The translations under genes were made by a program, and so were the position numbers. Below, one piece after another: positions 43,200 to 57,450 of a DNA stretch of 64,000 nucleotides. Origin of the DNA: Doris montereyensis (lineage: Eukaryota; Mollusca; Gastropoda; Nudibranchia; Dorididae); assembly GCA_037039925.1 (NCBI GenBank), contig JAXRKP010001191.1, forward strand, positions 83,887-147,886. Reading direction: 5' to 3'. Every line of letters begins with the position of its first letter. Positions within the stretch are counted from its first letter, which is position 1. The notes beneath the pieces are model-generated. The model ran no database searches. It was not told the origin of the DNA and saw only the letters and a list, made by a program, of their open reading frames with translations.

Positions 43200-44520
43200 T
43201 TTATACCCCAATGATAGTATAAAATATTATTTAATGTCATTTCCTTCACTTTCGACATGCCCCTTGCCTCACTGTCTTTACCATGGTAGAGATACAGCAG
43301 CCGATGCGTGGCTTTTTAAATGGCTTGGGGTGAGCTCAGGCGGGGGGGGAAAACTGCATAATATTTCTACTGCTGGCGTAGAGTAGAAAACTCCTCTTTG
43401 AGGCAAACTCAAGGGAAGCTTGCAGATTCTCCTTTAACCTAGGAGTTGCTGAAAAATCTTTACTTGTCTAGCTGGCTTGACTGACAGTGACAGACAAGGC
43501 TCTGTGATCGCCAAACCACATGAATATCTCGGAGTGACATTAGTGACAATGTCCCATCTATCTCCCCCATCATTTACCACTGATTTGTATTATATTTGGC
43601 ACACAGGTTCCTCTTGTCAATGTTAATAGAATGACGTCAGGTGTGTTTGATATCTTATAAACGTTTTAAGAAAAAACAATTGTAATAAAGATGTCATTTT
43701 CGCACATAAACGATATGTTATTTTCAAACATTCATCTGAAAGCCGACATTACTTTTAGATATTTAATGGCAAATATGATCTGCTCAGGTTTTGAGTGATT
43801 TTATTCATAACTGACTCTAATTTTCTTTCTTTTTGTTGTCTCTCTAAAAGTAAAAGCTCTTTATGTTGACCACCGTCGTCCTCTTTTCTTTGTTCCTTTG
43901 ATTCTTGTTGTTGCTGTTTTTCGTACACTTGACGTTGGCTTTTGGTAGTAGAGATACAAAGTGAAAGAAATGACATTAAATATATTTATACCCCAGTGAT
44001 AGTATTAAATATTATTTAATGTCATTTCCTTCACTCTCGACATGCCCCTTGCCTCACTGTCTTTACCATGGTAGAGATACAGCAGCCGAAGGCGCGCCAA
44101 ATAGCTTGAGGTGAGCTCTGGTGGAATAACTGTATAATATTACTGGTGGCGTAGAGAAGAAACCTCCTCTGAGGCAGACTTTGCGGATTCTCCTTTAACG
44201 TTAAGACTTTAACAGTGGGAATTGCTGACAAATCTTTACGTGTGTAGCTGGCTTGACTGACATTAAGGCTCTATGATCGCTGCCAAAGTTCCAAATTAAG
44301 ATCTCGGCGTGACATTAGTGACGTAGATGTCCTTCAAAAAAAAAGAGTTGTCGAAATATTGCCATGTAGGTCTTGACAAGCCACGGCCCGCACCTTCACC
44401 TGAGCTAGACGTTGGTTTCTTGTTGTACAACTGACACTGGCAAATATTACAGTCTCTCAGACATCTCCCCTTTTTTTTGTCTGAGCTGTGATTCTGAAAA
44501 GAAAATCGAAACACTCAATA
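43200..44520. repeat. Representative tandem of blocks Q-P-Q-R
   Basis: A clear example of the array unit: Q at 43254, P near 43590, Q again at 44039 and R at 44355. The 785-bp spacing of the two Q marks gives the local period. Minus-strand frames of ~70 codons recur in each Q copy (MSFLSLCISTTKSQ here; similar at 46862, 50622 and 63205). They change with each indel and look like repeat by-products rather than a gene. Confidence 0.7.
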
Positions 44521-45612
44521 ACTATGAAAGCTGATAATCATAAGATTGTAAGATATATCGTAGTGTAAGTTTCATGTACTTACCACATTACAAATTTCAC
44601 TCAGTCAGCACGCAAATTCAAATCAGCCAGAAAAAGAAGTGGCATTGCAATACTATAACAGTTTGGAATCCTTTACTAGGTAAGTAGCGATTGTCAAAAA
44701 AACGCAGTATCACAATACAGTTTTTGTCAATACCTACTCCAACTTCTTCTGATGGCTTTGAAAAGCTGGACCATCAGTAACGTCTTTTATTTTATTTATG
44801 TCAGCTGAAATGTATCTAAGAAGGTAGTGGGAGAAAAATGAAATTAAACATTATATTTATACCAAAGCAATGGCATAATTTCATTTCAAATCATTGAGAT
44901 GGTTGGGGCATCTTTACCATGAATGAATACAATAGAGCTAAGAGAAAGCCCAATTGTAAAAGACAAACTGCATAATATTTCTCGGAAAAGTGGGAGAGAA
45001 GATATAAAAGAGGCATTGAAGAATAGAAATTTTGTTTTTCAAGATGACACTGAAACGCAGGGCATCTGAGAGAAAGTCAATCACCGCCATTCCAAATTAA
45101 GCCACATGTGACCTAAATAGAATGGGGACTGAGAAGAAAAAATATTGCCATGTAGGTCTTGACAAGCCAGAATGGCAACTACTAAAGAAAGAAAGAAGGA
45201 AAATAACTGTGACTGTGACACTGAGGGATGGCAAGAAGACCTTTCTCATGAAGACTGAAATGTTTAACATCACAATCCTTCAGAAAAGCCATCAACTTTA
45301 TCAATGTGTTGAAAAAGCAAAAAAGTAAAAGAGTTATAAACATGAAAGAAATGAAAAATGGTATGTGTTGGGGGAAGGGCCAACTTATTTTATGTCAAGA
45401 AGAGAGATATTGAAAACTAAACTTTACACATGTCAAAAAAAGACAACAAAACATAGAAACACTGATATAATTTACAGTGGTGACACAGGAACTTTAAGAG
45501 AGCAAAAAATTCATAACTGTTAAAGTTTAACAATTGAATTGTCACCTGAAACATCTGAAAAAGTCAATTTTGACATAAATCGGAAGAAAAAACACTTATT
45601 TTGAATATAAGA

Positions 45613-47824
<2,212 letters not shown>

Positions 47825-48107
47825 CTCGACAATAACAATAAGAAATAAAAGTGAAGAAATAATAACATTTTCAACTCATTGAAATAATTAAAGGATATAG
47901 ACAATAACAAATAATAGCGTCTCATAATATTTAGACTATAAGTAATTAAATTTAATTTTCAGACTCATTTGAAGGCCTTATAATGAAAAAAAAGATTTCT
48001 CATAATAACAAACAATTAATTAACAATAATAATAAAGTTTAACATAATAGAAGGATCTGCTTAGGTTTTGGTGATTTTATTCCTAACTAATAATAATAAT
48101 AAAATAC

Positions 48108-48147
<40 letters not shown>

Positions 48148-48149
48148 TT

Positions 48150-49280
48150 CTTGTGTTGCTGTAATTAATAATAATAGTTAAAAGTAAAATAATAACAACA
48201 ATTAGCTCTAAGGCGAGGAAACGTTAATTAGATCATGTTTAAAAAAGTAAGTAACTATAAAAAGTAATACAATATATTATTAGAATATTTGATGAAATGG
48301 ACAGTAGCAATAACAAAATTAACAGGAGCATTAAGTTATATAATATTAGTCATGATCAGTAATATCAAGAAATAATAATAATTTCTTCCGAAAAACGAAT
48401 TATTTTTACAACATTTCATTCATGTGTTTCTGCTCATCTTATTAAAACCTTTTCTACCACACGTCTAGATAGTCTTAATAATATGGAGACTTTCAATCAT
48501 TCTACGTTAGCAAGAAATGTGTATGTACACGTGTGTGTTTTAATGTGTGTGTGTGTGTGAGGTGACAATGAAAAAAAGGAAAAAAAGAAAGCATAATTTG
48601 AGTATAAACGGTCAATAGAGAAACAAAAGATTATTCCTATGTTTAATTAGAACAAAATAACCAAAGTAAGGAATAAGGGAAGAACTGACATGATTGTCAA
48701 AAGTAATGACACATAACATACTTTAAACTATCTGAACTATACCAAAATATTACCGAAAGTTTAAAAACAAACAAACAACATTTTCCTCTGCCTGGAATCC
48801 CTTTTATCTAAAAAATATATTATAATATATATTACATGTATTATATATATTTCAAATAGTTTCACATTTTGGGTGCATATAATTCAAAAAGCATCTTATA
48901 ATATTTAATAATAAGTAATTTAGGCTGTGATCATGATAACATTTAGTTACGTACAACTTCAGTTGAGAGAAATCAAAAACTTTCAGTTTCATTTATCTTG
49001 ATGAGGATGAAAGCTTAAGTTGCTGTTTTTTCTAATTTCTAAGACTGATTTCACAGTTATTGATGCAGAACTTCTTAAATAAAATGTTGGCCATTAGAGT
49101 AGTTTTTTCAAAAAGATATTTCATGCATAAGCTTAGCAACATACCTGGTCCTATAATTTACCAGAGCTTGTGTAAAAAAAATAATGTTAAATCCATATAA
49201 TTCCACACAGGATATTTAAGTTTTCCACTGTGAACCACATAGCACTTAGATTCAATTGATAATCAACACAAAGTCTTAAT
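48150..49280. other. AT-rich stretch without recognisable genes
   Basis: Contains short TAA and GT runs (near 48380 and 48545) and a faint trace of the LINE 3' region (TTTTGGGTGCATATAATTCAAAA near 48865, cut short). Nothing else was recognised. Confidence 0.4.
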
Positions 49281-49460
49281 ACGGATCAATTGGAATCTCA
49301 TGAGTTCCACAACACAAAGTCTCTTTGATACTCACTTTAGTTGGTAGCTAATTGGAATCTCATGATTCCACAACACTAAGTCTCTTTGAACTCACAGATG
49401 GCTCAATTGTAAGAATCCTCGTGATACTCCTTTAGTTGGTGGCTCAATTGGATTTTTCCA
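49281..49460. repeat. ~70-bp direct repeat, about two and a half units
   Basis: AATTGGAATCTCATGA, TTCCACAACAC, AAGTCTCTTTGA and TTTAGTTGGT recur in the same order, with small deletions, between 49281 and 49460. It lies directly downstream of the THAP relic. Confidence 0.8.
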
Positions 49461-49471
49461 CTTTCTTGTTC

Positions 49472-49657
49472 TTAAGGGTGAAAATGCAAAGAACACACAA
49501 TCATTTCTCGGTGATCTCTGAGAAATCTAATTTGTTTGGTAAAACTTTTTAATTTTAACCCAGACCGTGTGTTTGGGAAACCGAACGATTTCTTTACTCC
49601 ACTTTTATCACTATCATAGCCACTCTTGCGGCCATACACACTGCACTTCCTACCCAT
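49472..49657 (-). pseudogene. THAP zinc-finger relic of a P-like transposase
   Basis: ATG at 49657: MGRKCSVYGRKSGYDSD, then KKSFGFPNTRSG and REMIVCSLHFHP at the end. MGRKC at the start and VC-x2-HF at the end are the THAP C2CH frame. The second Cys is replaced by Arg (GRKS where GCKS is expected), so zinc could not be held. The frame is open for 61 codons, then no transposase follows. The start and the upstream AGATCT run resemble P-like copy B (8579), but the finger sequence differs, so this is another P-like family. Confidence 0.7.
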
Positions 49658-49682
49658 TTTGTTGATGGAACCCCAATAATAA

Positions 49683-49733
49683 TAGATCTAGATCTAGATC
49701 TAGATCTAATCTAGAGATCTAATCTAGATTGAA
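49683..49733. repeat. AGATCT hexamer run
   Basis: Four AGATCT/CTAGAT units in a row, then AATCTAGAGATCTAATCTAG, 26 bp upstream of the THAP relic start codon. The unit is palindromic. Shorter runs occur near 5632, 8626, 13381, 14507 and 27447; some lie in coding frames, where they encode Asp-Leu repeats. Confidence 0.93.
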
Positions 49734-49779
49734 TTTAAATTTTACAATCCTGGTCATAATCACAAATACATGATAGATC

Positions 49780-49915
49780 TAATAATAACACTCCAATGAG
49801 TAACTGATGATAATCACAAATGATAATAATAACAATCCAATGAGTAACTGTGATGATAATGATAATAATGATAACAATCCAATATGAGTGAATGAGTAAT
49901 TGATATTAATAATCA
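49780..49915. repeat. Imperfect TGATAATAA-rich tandem repeat
   Basis: CAATCCAATGAGTAACTG and GATAATAATAAC-type pieces alternate three times with varying length. Confidence 0.75.
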
Positions 49916-50031
49916 ATTTGAAAACAACCACGCTCAGCTCGTCGTTGATGAGAAAAGACAAGCGAGGTGGGTCCATCGGCCTCCTCAAAAGTTAGCAGGC
50001 CAGTAACGCGTTGTCTGAGATTTCCGTCATT

Positions 50032-50275
50032 GTCGTTGATGGAAAGTAGGTCAGTAACACGTCGTCGTTGATGGAAAGTAGGTCAGTAACACGTCGTCGT
50101 TGATGGAAAGTAGGTCAGTTGTCGTTGATGGAAAGTAGGTCAGTAACACGTCGTCGTGTCGGAAAGTAGGTCAGTAACACGTCGTCGTTGATGGAAAGTA
50201 GGTCAGTAACACGTCGTCGTTGATGGAAAGTAGGTCAGTCATGTCGTTTTGAACTTTGAGAAGTGGTCAGTAACA
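50032..50275. repeat. 32-bp minisatellite next to LINE RT sequence
   Basis: A unit GTCGTTGATGGAAAGTAGG plus TCAGTAACACGTC is repeated about seven times, some copies shortened. Its CAGTAACACGTC part continues the minus-strand frame of the reverse transcriptase fragment at 50275 (GHSSETCY), so the array seems to have grown from LINE coding sequence. Confidence 0.9.
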
Positions 50276-50450
50276 CGTCTCCGAGCTGTGCCCTGTCTTA
50301 TACGTTGATTGTAGCTGCACTTGTGATGATATGTCAATCTACAAGAAATGTTCTTTCAGTCTTTTCACCATAACCTTTTCAATAATTTGATGAAGTTCAG
50401 GTTGGAGATTGGACGAAAATTATTAAGATTCATCAAAATAAAAAAAATAA
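50275..50450 (-). pseudogene. CR1/L2-type LINE reverse transcriptase block
   Basis: Minus-strand frames read LNNFRPISNLNFI, then IIEKVMVKRLKEHFL and VQLQSTYKTGHSSET. The motif NxRPISNL ... EKV-x-x-x-RL ... FQSxYRxGHSTET is the N-terminal conserved region of CR1/L2-type reverse transcriptases. One frameshift and one stop separate the parts. The RPISNL stretch recurs at about 57395-57440. Confidence 0.72.
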
Positions 50451-52539
50451 AAAAATAAATAATCTCTCTAAAAGCTCTTTCCATTGATCGCAATCGTCTT
50501 TTCTTTGATTCTTGTTGTTGCTGTTTTTCGCAAACTTGATGTTGGCTTCTGGTAGTGGTAGAGATACAAAGTGAAAGAAATGACAGTAAACATATATTCA
50601 TTAGACCCAATGATAGTATCAAATATTATTTAAGGTCATTTCAATCATTTTCAACATATCCCTTGCCTCACTGTCTTTACCATGGTAGAGATACAGCAGC
50701 CCATGTGTGGCTTGTCAAATGACTAGGGGTAAGCTCTGGCGGAATAACTGCATAATATTTCTACTGGAGGCTTAGGTAGAGTAGATACGATCCTCTGAGG
50801 CAGACTCAAAGGAAGCTTGCAGATTCTTTTTAACATTATTAACAGTGGGAGTCGCTGACAAAAGTTTACTTGTGTAGCTGGCCTGAGTGACACTGACAGA
50901 CAAGGCTCTGTGATCTAGTTTCAAATTGTGAAGCTCTCGGAGTGACATTAGTGACAATGTCCCTTCTATCTCCTCCGTCGTTTACCGACCAATTTGTTTT
51001 ATATTTGGCACACAGGTTCCTCTTGTCATTGTTAATGACGTCTGGTGTTTTTGATGTCTTGTAAACGTTTTGACGAGAAAGACATTTAAACAAATGTAAT
51101 AAAAAGGCCATTTTTGCACATAAACGATGTTATATTCAAAGGTTTTAAAAAAATATATTGTATACTGAAAAAGCCGACATAACTCTTTAGATATTTAATG
51201 GCAAAAATGATCTGCACAGGTTTTGAGTGATTTTATTCGTAACTGAGTACTCTAATTTTCTTTCTTTTTATTGTCTCTCTAAAAGTAAAAGCTCTTTACG
51301 TTGATCACTGGTGTCTTCTTTTTTTTGTTCCTTTGATTCTTGTAGTTGCTGTTTTTCGCATACTTGATGTTGGCTTTAGGTACTGGTAGATATACAAAGA
51401 GAAGGAAATGACATTAAACATATATTTATACCCCAATGATAGTATAAACTATTGTTTAAAGTCATTCCTTCACTCTCGACATGCCCCTTGCCTCACTGTC
51501 TTTACCATGGTAGAGATACAACAGCCGATGCGTGTCTAGCCAAATAGCTTGGGGCGAGCTCTGGCGGAATAACTGTATAATTTTACTGGTGGCGTAGAGA
51601 AGAAACGATCCTCTGAGGCAGACTCAAAGGAAGCTTGCGGATTCTCCTTTAACGTTAAGACTTTAACAGTGGGAGTTGCTGACAAATCTTTAAGTGTGTA
51701 GCTGACTTGACTGACAGTTAATGCTTTCTAATCACCACCAAAGTTCCAAATTAAGCTCTCGGCGTGACATTAGTGACGTAGATGTCCTTCAGAAAAAAGA
51801 GCTGGTCGAAATATTGCCATGTAGGTCTTGACAAGCCACGGCCCGCACCTTCACCTGAGCGAGACGTTGGTTTCTTGTTGTACTCACTGACACAGTTTAA
51901 TGTTATCTGGAATCCTTCTGATTTAGGAAAGTAGCGATGTCAAAAACAGCATGTCATCATTTTCGGGATCTATTTGGTGTTGGCTTCTGGTCGTGGTAGA
52001 GATACAAAGTTAAGGAAATGACATTAAACTTTACTTATACCCAAATAATAGTATTTTGTATTATTTGATGTTATTTCTTCCCTATCGACATTCCTTTTGC
52101 CTCACTGCCTTCAAGACGGTGCTGATAAAGATACAGCAGCCAATGTGTGACATGCCAAATGGTTGGAGTTAGCTCTGGTAAAATAACAAACTGCATAATA
52201 TTTCTACTGGTAGCGTAGAGTAGAGAAGATCATCTGAGGCAGACTCAAAGGAAGCTTGCGGATTCTCCTTTAAGGGTGGGAGTCGCTGACAAATCTTTAC
52301 TTGTGTAGCTGGCTTGACGGAGAGACAAGGCTCTGTGATCGTGGCCAAAGTTCCTAATAAAGCTCTCAGCATGACATTAGTGCCAATGTCCTTCAGAAAT
52401 AAAAGCTTGTCGAAATATTGCCATGTAGGTCTTGACAAGCCACGGCCCGCACCTTCACCTGAGCGAGACGTTGGTTTCTTGTTGTACTCACTGACACTGA
52501 CAAATATTACAGTCTCTCAGAGATCTCTCCTTTTTTTTT

Positions 52540-53465
52540 GAGCTTTCTTTTCTTGATCAGTTCTCATTCTACTTTGTATCCGGTGTATGGTTGAGATGCG
52601 TGAAAAGATCTTTTTCCTGGCTGACCCTGTCCTGACATTTTCCTGTTTCCTGACATTTCTACCTTCTAGGTCTGCCTTTTGGTCTTTTCCCTTAGGCTTT
52701 AGCACTGTATACTGATTTAGCGATTCTATTGTCATGCATTCCCTTTACATGCCCAAACCATCTCAGTTGATTTATTTCTATCTTAATATTTATATCACCT
52801 GCTTTGGTTTGATCTCTTATTGTTGTGTTTCTGATTTAGTCTATTAGTTTTACCTACTACTCTACTTAGATATTTTATTTCAGCTGCCTGTACTTTATTG
52901 TATTCCCTACTGTCTAATGTCCAGGTTTCATTGCCGTAGAGGAGGGTAGGAGAATAAACTGTGTTGTATACTGCCATTTTGGTTTTTGTTGACAATTCTT
53001 GTTTACCTATACAAGCCTCTCCTAGACGGTAGTATATTGTCATGACCTTTTGGATTCTTTGGCTGATTTGTGAGTTAATCATTACACATAGGTAATTGTA
53101 GCTTTAAACTTGTTCTAAATTCTCCCAGCCCACTTTATTATTTTGTGTTTTAGTTTCCCTAGTTACTAGAATTGTTTTTTTCTTTTACTCTCATTTTTCT
53201 TTTATTTAATTGATTATTACTCATGATTGAAGGTCCCTTTCTGATTTTCCAAACATAACTAAATCATCCGGAAATGAAAATATCATTGCTACATTTAATG
53301 GTTTGAGCTTCCACATATCTACATTTATTTTCTTCATTTTTGAGAATGCCTTTACGACTGAATCCATAAATGTGATAAACAAAAGAGGACTTAGGGATAC
53401 CACCCTGTCTTACTCCTATATCTACATCAAATTCATCAGACACATTTCCAGCTACTTTCATTGCA
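52540..53465 (-). pseudogene. Endonuclease-type LINE, 3' part of reverse transcriptase ORF
   Basis: From 53461 on the minus strand: DVDIGVRQG, SPLLFITFMDSVVKAFS and MIFSFPDDLVMFGKSERDLQ (the catalytic FADD box with Ala changed to Pro). Then RIQKVMTIYYRLGEACIG, TKMAVYNTVYSPTLLYGNET and KYLSRVVGKT, ending with LRWFGHVKGM and KGRPRR near 52690. This is the normal order of the RT palm, thumb and C-terminal region of LINEs with an AP-type endonuclease. Frames shift at least three times. Both ends join array sequence (near 52540 and 53465). Confidence 0.82.
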
Positions 53466-54177
53466 CATGTTGGTTTATTCTCTCCCTAAACGCTCTTTTC
53501 ATTGATCACCATCGTCTTCTTTTCTTGTTTTATTTGTTTCTTTGATTCTTGTAGTTGCTATTTTTCGCTCGCAAACTTGATGTTGGCTTCTGGTAGTGGT
53601 AGAGATACAAAGTGAAAGATATGTCATTAAACATTATTTATACCCCAATGATAGTATAAAATATTATTTAATGTCATTTCCTTCATTTTCAACATGTCCC
53701 TTGCCTCACTGTCTTTACCATGGTAGAGATACAGCAGCTTATGTGTGGCTTTTCAATGACCTCAGGCGGGAAAAAAACTGCATAATATTTTTACTGCCGG
53801 CGTAGAGGAGAGAAGATCTTCTGAGGCAGACTCAAAGGAATCTTGCGGATTCTCCTCGGTGAGAGTCGCTGACATTGACAAATCTTTCCGTGTCTAGCTC
53901 GTTTGACTAACAGACAAGGCTCTATGATCGCCTAAGTTCTAAATGAAGATCTCGACGTGACGTAATTAGTGACAATGTCCTTCAGAAAAAGAGTTGGTCG
54001 AAATATTGTCATGTAGGTCTTGACAAGCTATGGCCCATACCTTCACCTGAGCGAGACGTTGGTTTCTAGTTAATGTGATACTCACTGACAATATTTTCCC
54101 TTTTTATTTTTTTCTGAGCTGTGATTCTGAAAAGAAAATCGAGACAGATTCAAATCGTTAAACGTAAATGAAAGCTG

Positions 54178-55745
54178 GTAATTACCGGGCAGTGGACAGG
54201 TCAGCACCTGTACGGGGATTAGGCGGTCCCGCCCTCCATGGGCCTCCTCTTGCCTTGCAGGTGGGTCTTGGTTAATCAAAGGCTAAAGGAGTAAACTCTG
54301 ACATAAAATAACAACCTGCTGCCTTGTGGGATGGTTTTGTGCAAACAAAGGCTAAGGGAGTTAATCCTGACAGAAAATAACAAGCCTGGTAGGGGGCCTC
54401 AAGGTGGCAACCCAACCATAAATGCAATATACCCGGCTTGATCTTTCAATGACGAAAATGAAATGAACACGGACCGTGATTTTTTAATGTTAGGGCAATA
54501 ATTGGAAAAGAGTTAGAATTAGTTGAAGAAATGGAAAAAATGCAAAGTAGACATTTTGGCTATTACAGAAACAAAGAGAAAAGGACAAGGAATAGAAAAT
54601 GTAGGACCAAATAGAATTTTAATCTTCTGAGGAATAGATCTCAAAGATAGAGCTAGAGCAGGAATAGGCCTTCCAGTGCATAAAAGGCATGAAAAGCTAC
54701 TAGAAAGTTGGAAATTTATAAGCCCACGGCTATTAGAGGTAAACATTTAACCAAAAGGAAGAGAAATTAAATAATTAAAAGCCTATGGACCAAACGAAGA
54801 TGCCACTCAAGAGGAAAAAGGTATCTTCGAAAATGATTTACAAATAGCTGCAGAGAATCTCAAACCCAAACAGGAACTAATGGTTTTAGGAGATTTAACT
54901 GCTGGAAGGCAGCAATTTAGAAATATCAGGAGGAGTAATAGGTAAAGGAGGAGAGAAAACACCCTTTCCCTCATAAATATATCCCCAAATATACAAGAGT
55001 AAATAAAGACGGATGGGAAAAGTCAATCATAGACTACATAATAGGTAGCAGCTCCCTTTTTTACAGTACAATGGATGCAAGAGTAAACAAAGGAGCAGAA
55101 ATATTTAGTGATCCTCACCTAGTGATTGTCAAAATGAGATTACTGACTGAAGAAAACATACAGAAAAGGAAAGAAAAGAAAGCTACTAAACTCAAAATAG
55201 AGGAACTAAATAAAACAATAGTAAAACAGATATACCAATCCAGGATAAAAAGATTTATCAGTGAAAGTGAAGGGTAGATGGATCTGAGTGATAGCACAAT
55301 AGAAGACAAGTGGCAAATGTATATAAAAAAACATTCCTCAGTTGTAGTGAAGTGGTCTGTTGTAGGAAACAAATTAAAGGAGATAGGAAAAGATCAGCAT
55401 GGTGGAATGATAATATGAAGACTAAGATCAAAGAAAAGAAGGATGTCTAGAAGAAATACTTGAAAACAAAGATACCAAATACCAGAGGATAGGATAGATT
55501 ACGTGAATAAAAGGACTATCGCCAAAGAGGAAATGAGGAAAGCAAAACAGGAATAATGGGAAGAGTTTGGACAAAGACTTCAAGAAAGCTATTAAGGAAA
55601 TCAAAAGTTGTTCTGGGGAGCAATAAAGAGTGCGAGAAATACCAACGCATGCCCAATACGACAAATTAAGAATCCAAAGGAGAAATAATGAAAGAAGACA
55701 GCCAATTCATGGACGTGAAGAAAGTATTTTCAACAATTACATAAT
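54178..55745 (+). pseudogene. LINE 5' leader and AP-endonuclease region
   Basis: A GC-richer leader (54178-54470, with CCTCCATGGGCCTCCTCTTG) breaks into block R. It leads to plus-strand frames ILAITETKRKGQGIENVG, ARAGIGLPVHKRHEK, KAYGPNEDATQEEKGIF and ELMVLGDLTAG, the endonuclease/exonuclease/phosphatase motifs of LINE ORF2. KSIIDYIIG, DARVNKGAEIFSDPHLVI and the linker with FWGAIKSARN follow. The reverse transcriptase does not follow; at about 55745 the sequence returns to array. It is the opposite strand to the RT part at 52540-53465. Several stops. Confidence 0.78.
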
Positions 55746-56759
55746 CCCTCCGGGAGACTATATATTTTGACAGTTACTTAAATATAATATATATACTAAA
55801 TGGCAAAACCCAAAAGACAAATCGTTTCACGAGGTGCAGCTTTCTTCTTTTATTCTCTCCCTAAACGCTCTTTTCATTGATCACCATCGTCTTCTTTTCT
55901 TGTTTTATTTGTTTCTTTGATTCTTGTAGTTGCTGTTTTTCGCTCGCAAACTTGATGTTGGCTTCTGATAGTGGTACAGATACAAAGTGAAAGAAATGAC
56001 GTTAAACATCTGTTTATACCCTGTTTAATGCCATTTCCTTCATTTCCCATGTCCCTCGCCTCACTGTCTGGACCATGGTAGAGATACAACAGTAGATGTG
56101 TAGCTTTTCAAATTGCTTGGGGTGAGCCTCTGGCGGGGGAAAAAAGATGCCCAGTATTTCTATTGGTGGCGTAGAGTAGATATGATCCTCTGACGCAGAC
56201 TCAAAGGAAGCTTGCAGGTTCTTCTTTAACAATGGGAGTCGCTGACAAATGTTTACTTGGCCTGACTGACAGTGACAGACAAGGCTCTATGATCTAGTTT
56301 CAAATTGTGACGCTCTCGGAGTGACATTAGTGACAATGTCCCTTCTATCTCCTCTGTCATCTGGTCGAAATATTGCCATGTAGGTCTTGACCAGCCATGA
56401 CCTGCACCTTCACCTGAGCGAGACGGTTTCTTGTTGTACTCACTGACACTGACAAATTATGTTACAGTCTCTCAGAGATCTCCCCTTTTTCTGTTTTTGT
56501 CTGATCTGTGATTCTGAAAAGGAAAATCGAAATAGACTCAAATCATCCAATGCAAGTGAAAGCTTGTATGTATAAACATGTAAGATACGTAATGAAAGAC
56601 ATCTTACAACTTTGTATGGCTACCACATTACAACTTTCAGTCAGCATGCAACTTCAATGCGAAAAAGAAGTGACATTCGATACTTAAAAAACCAAAGTTT
56701 AACGTTATCTGGAATCCTTCTGATTTAGGAAAGCAGAGATGTCAAAAACAGCATTTCAT

Positions 56760-56915
56760 AATAAAAAAATAAAAATAATAATAATAATACTAATAATAAT
56801 ACTAATAATCATAATAATAAAAATACTAATAATAAAAATACTAATAATAAAATACTAATACTAATACTCATACTAATACTAATACTAATACTAATACTAA
56901 TACTAATACTAATAC

Positions 56916-57001
<86 letters not shown>

Positions 57002-57023
57002 TAATAATAATAATAATAATAAC

Positions 57024-57059
<36 letters not shown>

Positions 57060-57075
57060 TAATAATAATAACATC
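56760..57075. repeat. Mixed AAT / AATACT microsatellite
   Basis: AAT units mix with a run of ACTAAT units (about 56855-56920), then AAT to 57075. It starts after CAAAAACAGCATTTCAT, as do the runs at 47617 and 63977, and passes directly into LINE 3' sequence. Confidence 0.97.
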
Positions 57076-57450
57076 GACAATTAAAAGTGCAATATAAGAA
57101 ATTCTGTATAGAAACTAAACAGCATGTTTATAGTAATATCAAAATGAGTTTCAACTCATCGTAAGGTCTTATACTTAGAAGGATTTCTTAAAGAGTTCAA
57201 TTTTGATTGTAAAACATTCAGAGATTTTTCATTTCCCGTGTTCTCAGCCAAGACGTTTTACACTTTGGGTGCAGGTAATTCAAAAGCTCTGCCAGAGAAA
57301 TTTAATTTGGGTATATTCTTGACTGAGACAGTTTGAGATGATCTATAAGGTGCTGTGCAGGCTGATGGATTTTAATGAGATCTTTCAAATAGCTTAGTTC
57401 AGGTTGGAGATTGGACAAAAATTATTAAGATTCATCACTCTAACAAAAAT
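57076..57450 (-). pseudogene. Third copy of the CR1/L2 LINE 3' end
   Basis: Minus-strand frames give YRSSQTVSVKNIPKLNFSGR, AFELPAPKV and SLNVLQSKLNSLRNPSKYKT, the 'RSFxxxAPxxWN ... FKxxLK' end of ORF2. It matches 37230-37500 at the nucleotide level. At 57395 it jumps to the RPISNL block, so an internal part of the ORF is missing. The AAT run at 56760-57075 is its tail. Confidence 0.72.

Noticed and set aside
54178..54320. Possible tRNA or SINE head in the GC-richer stretch
   Set aside because: No A and B box pair at the right spacing and no cloverleaf; it is better explained as the LINE 5' leader.
56868..57080. Leu/Ile/Val-rich reading frame
   Set aside because: Product of the AAT and ACTAAT repeat runs, not a membrane protein.
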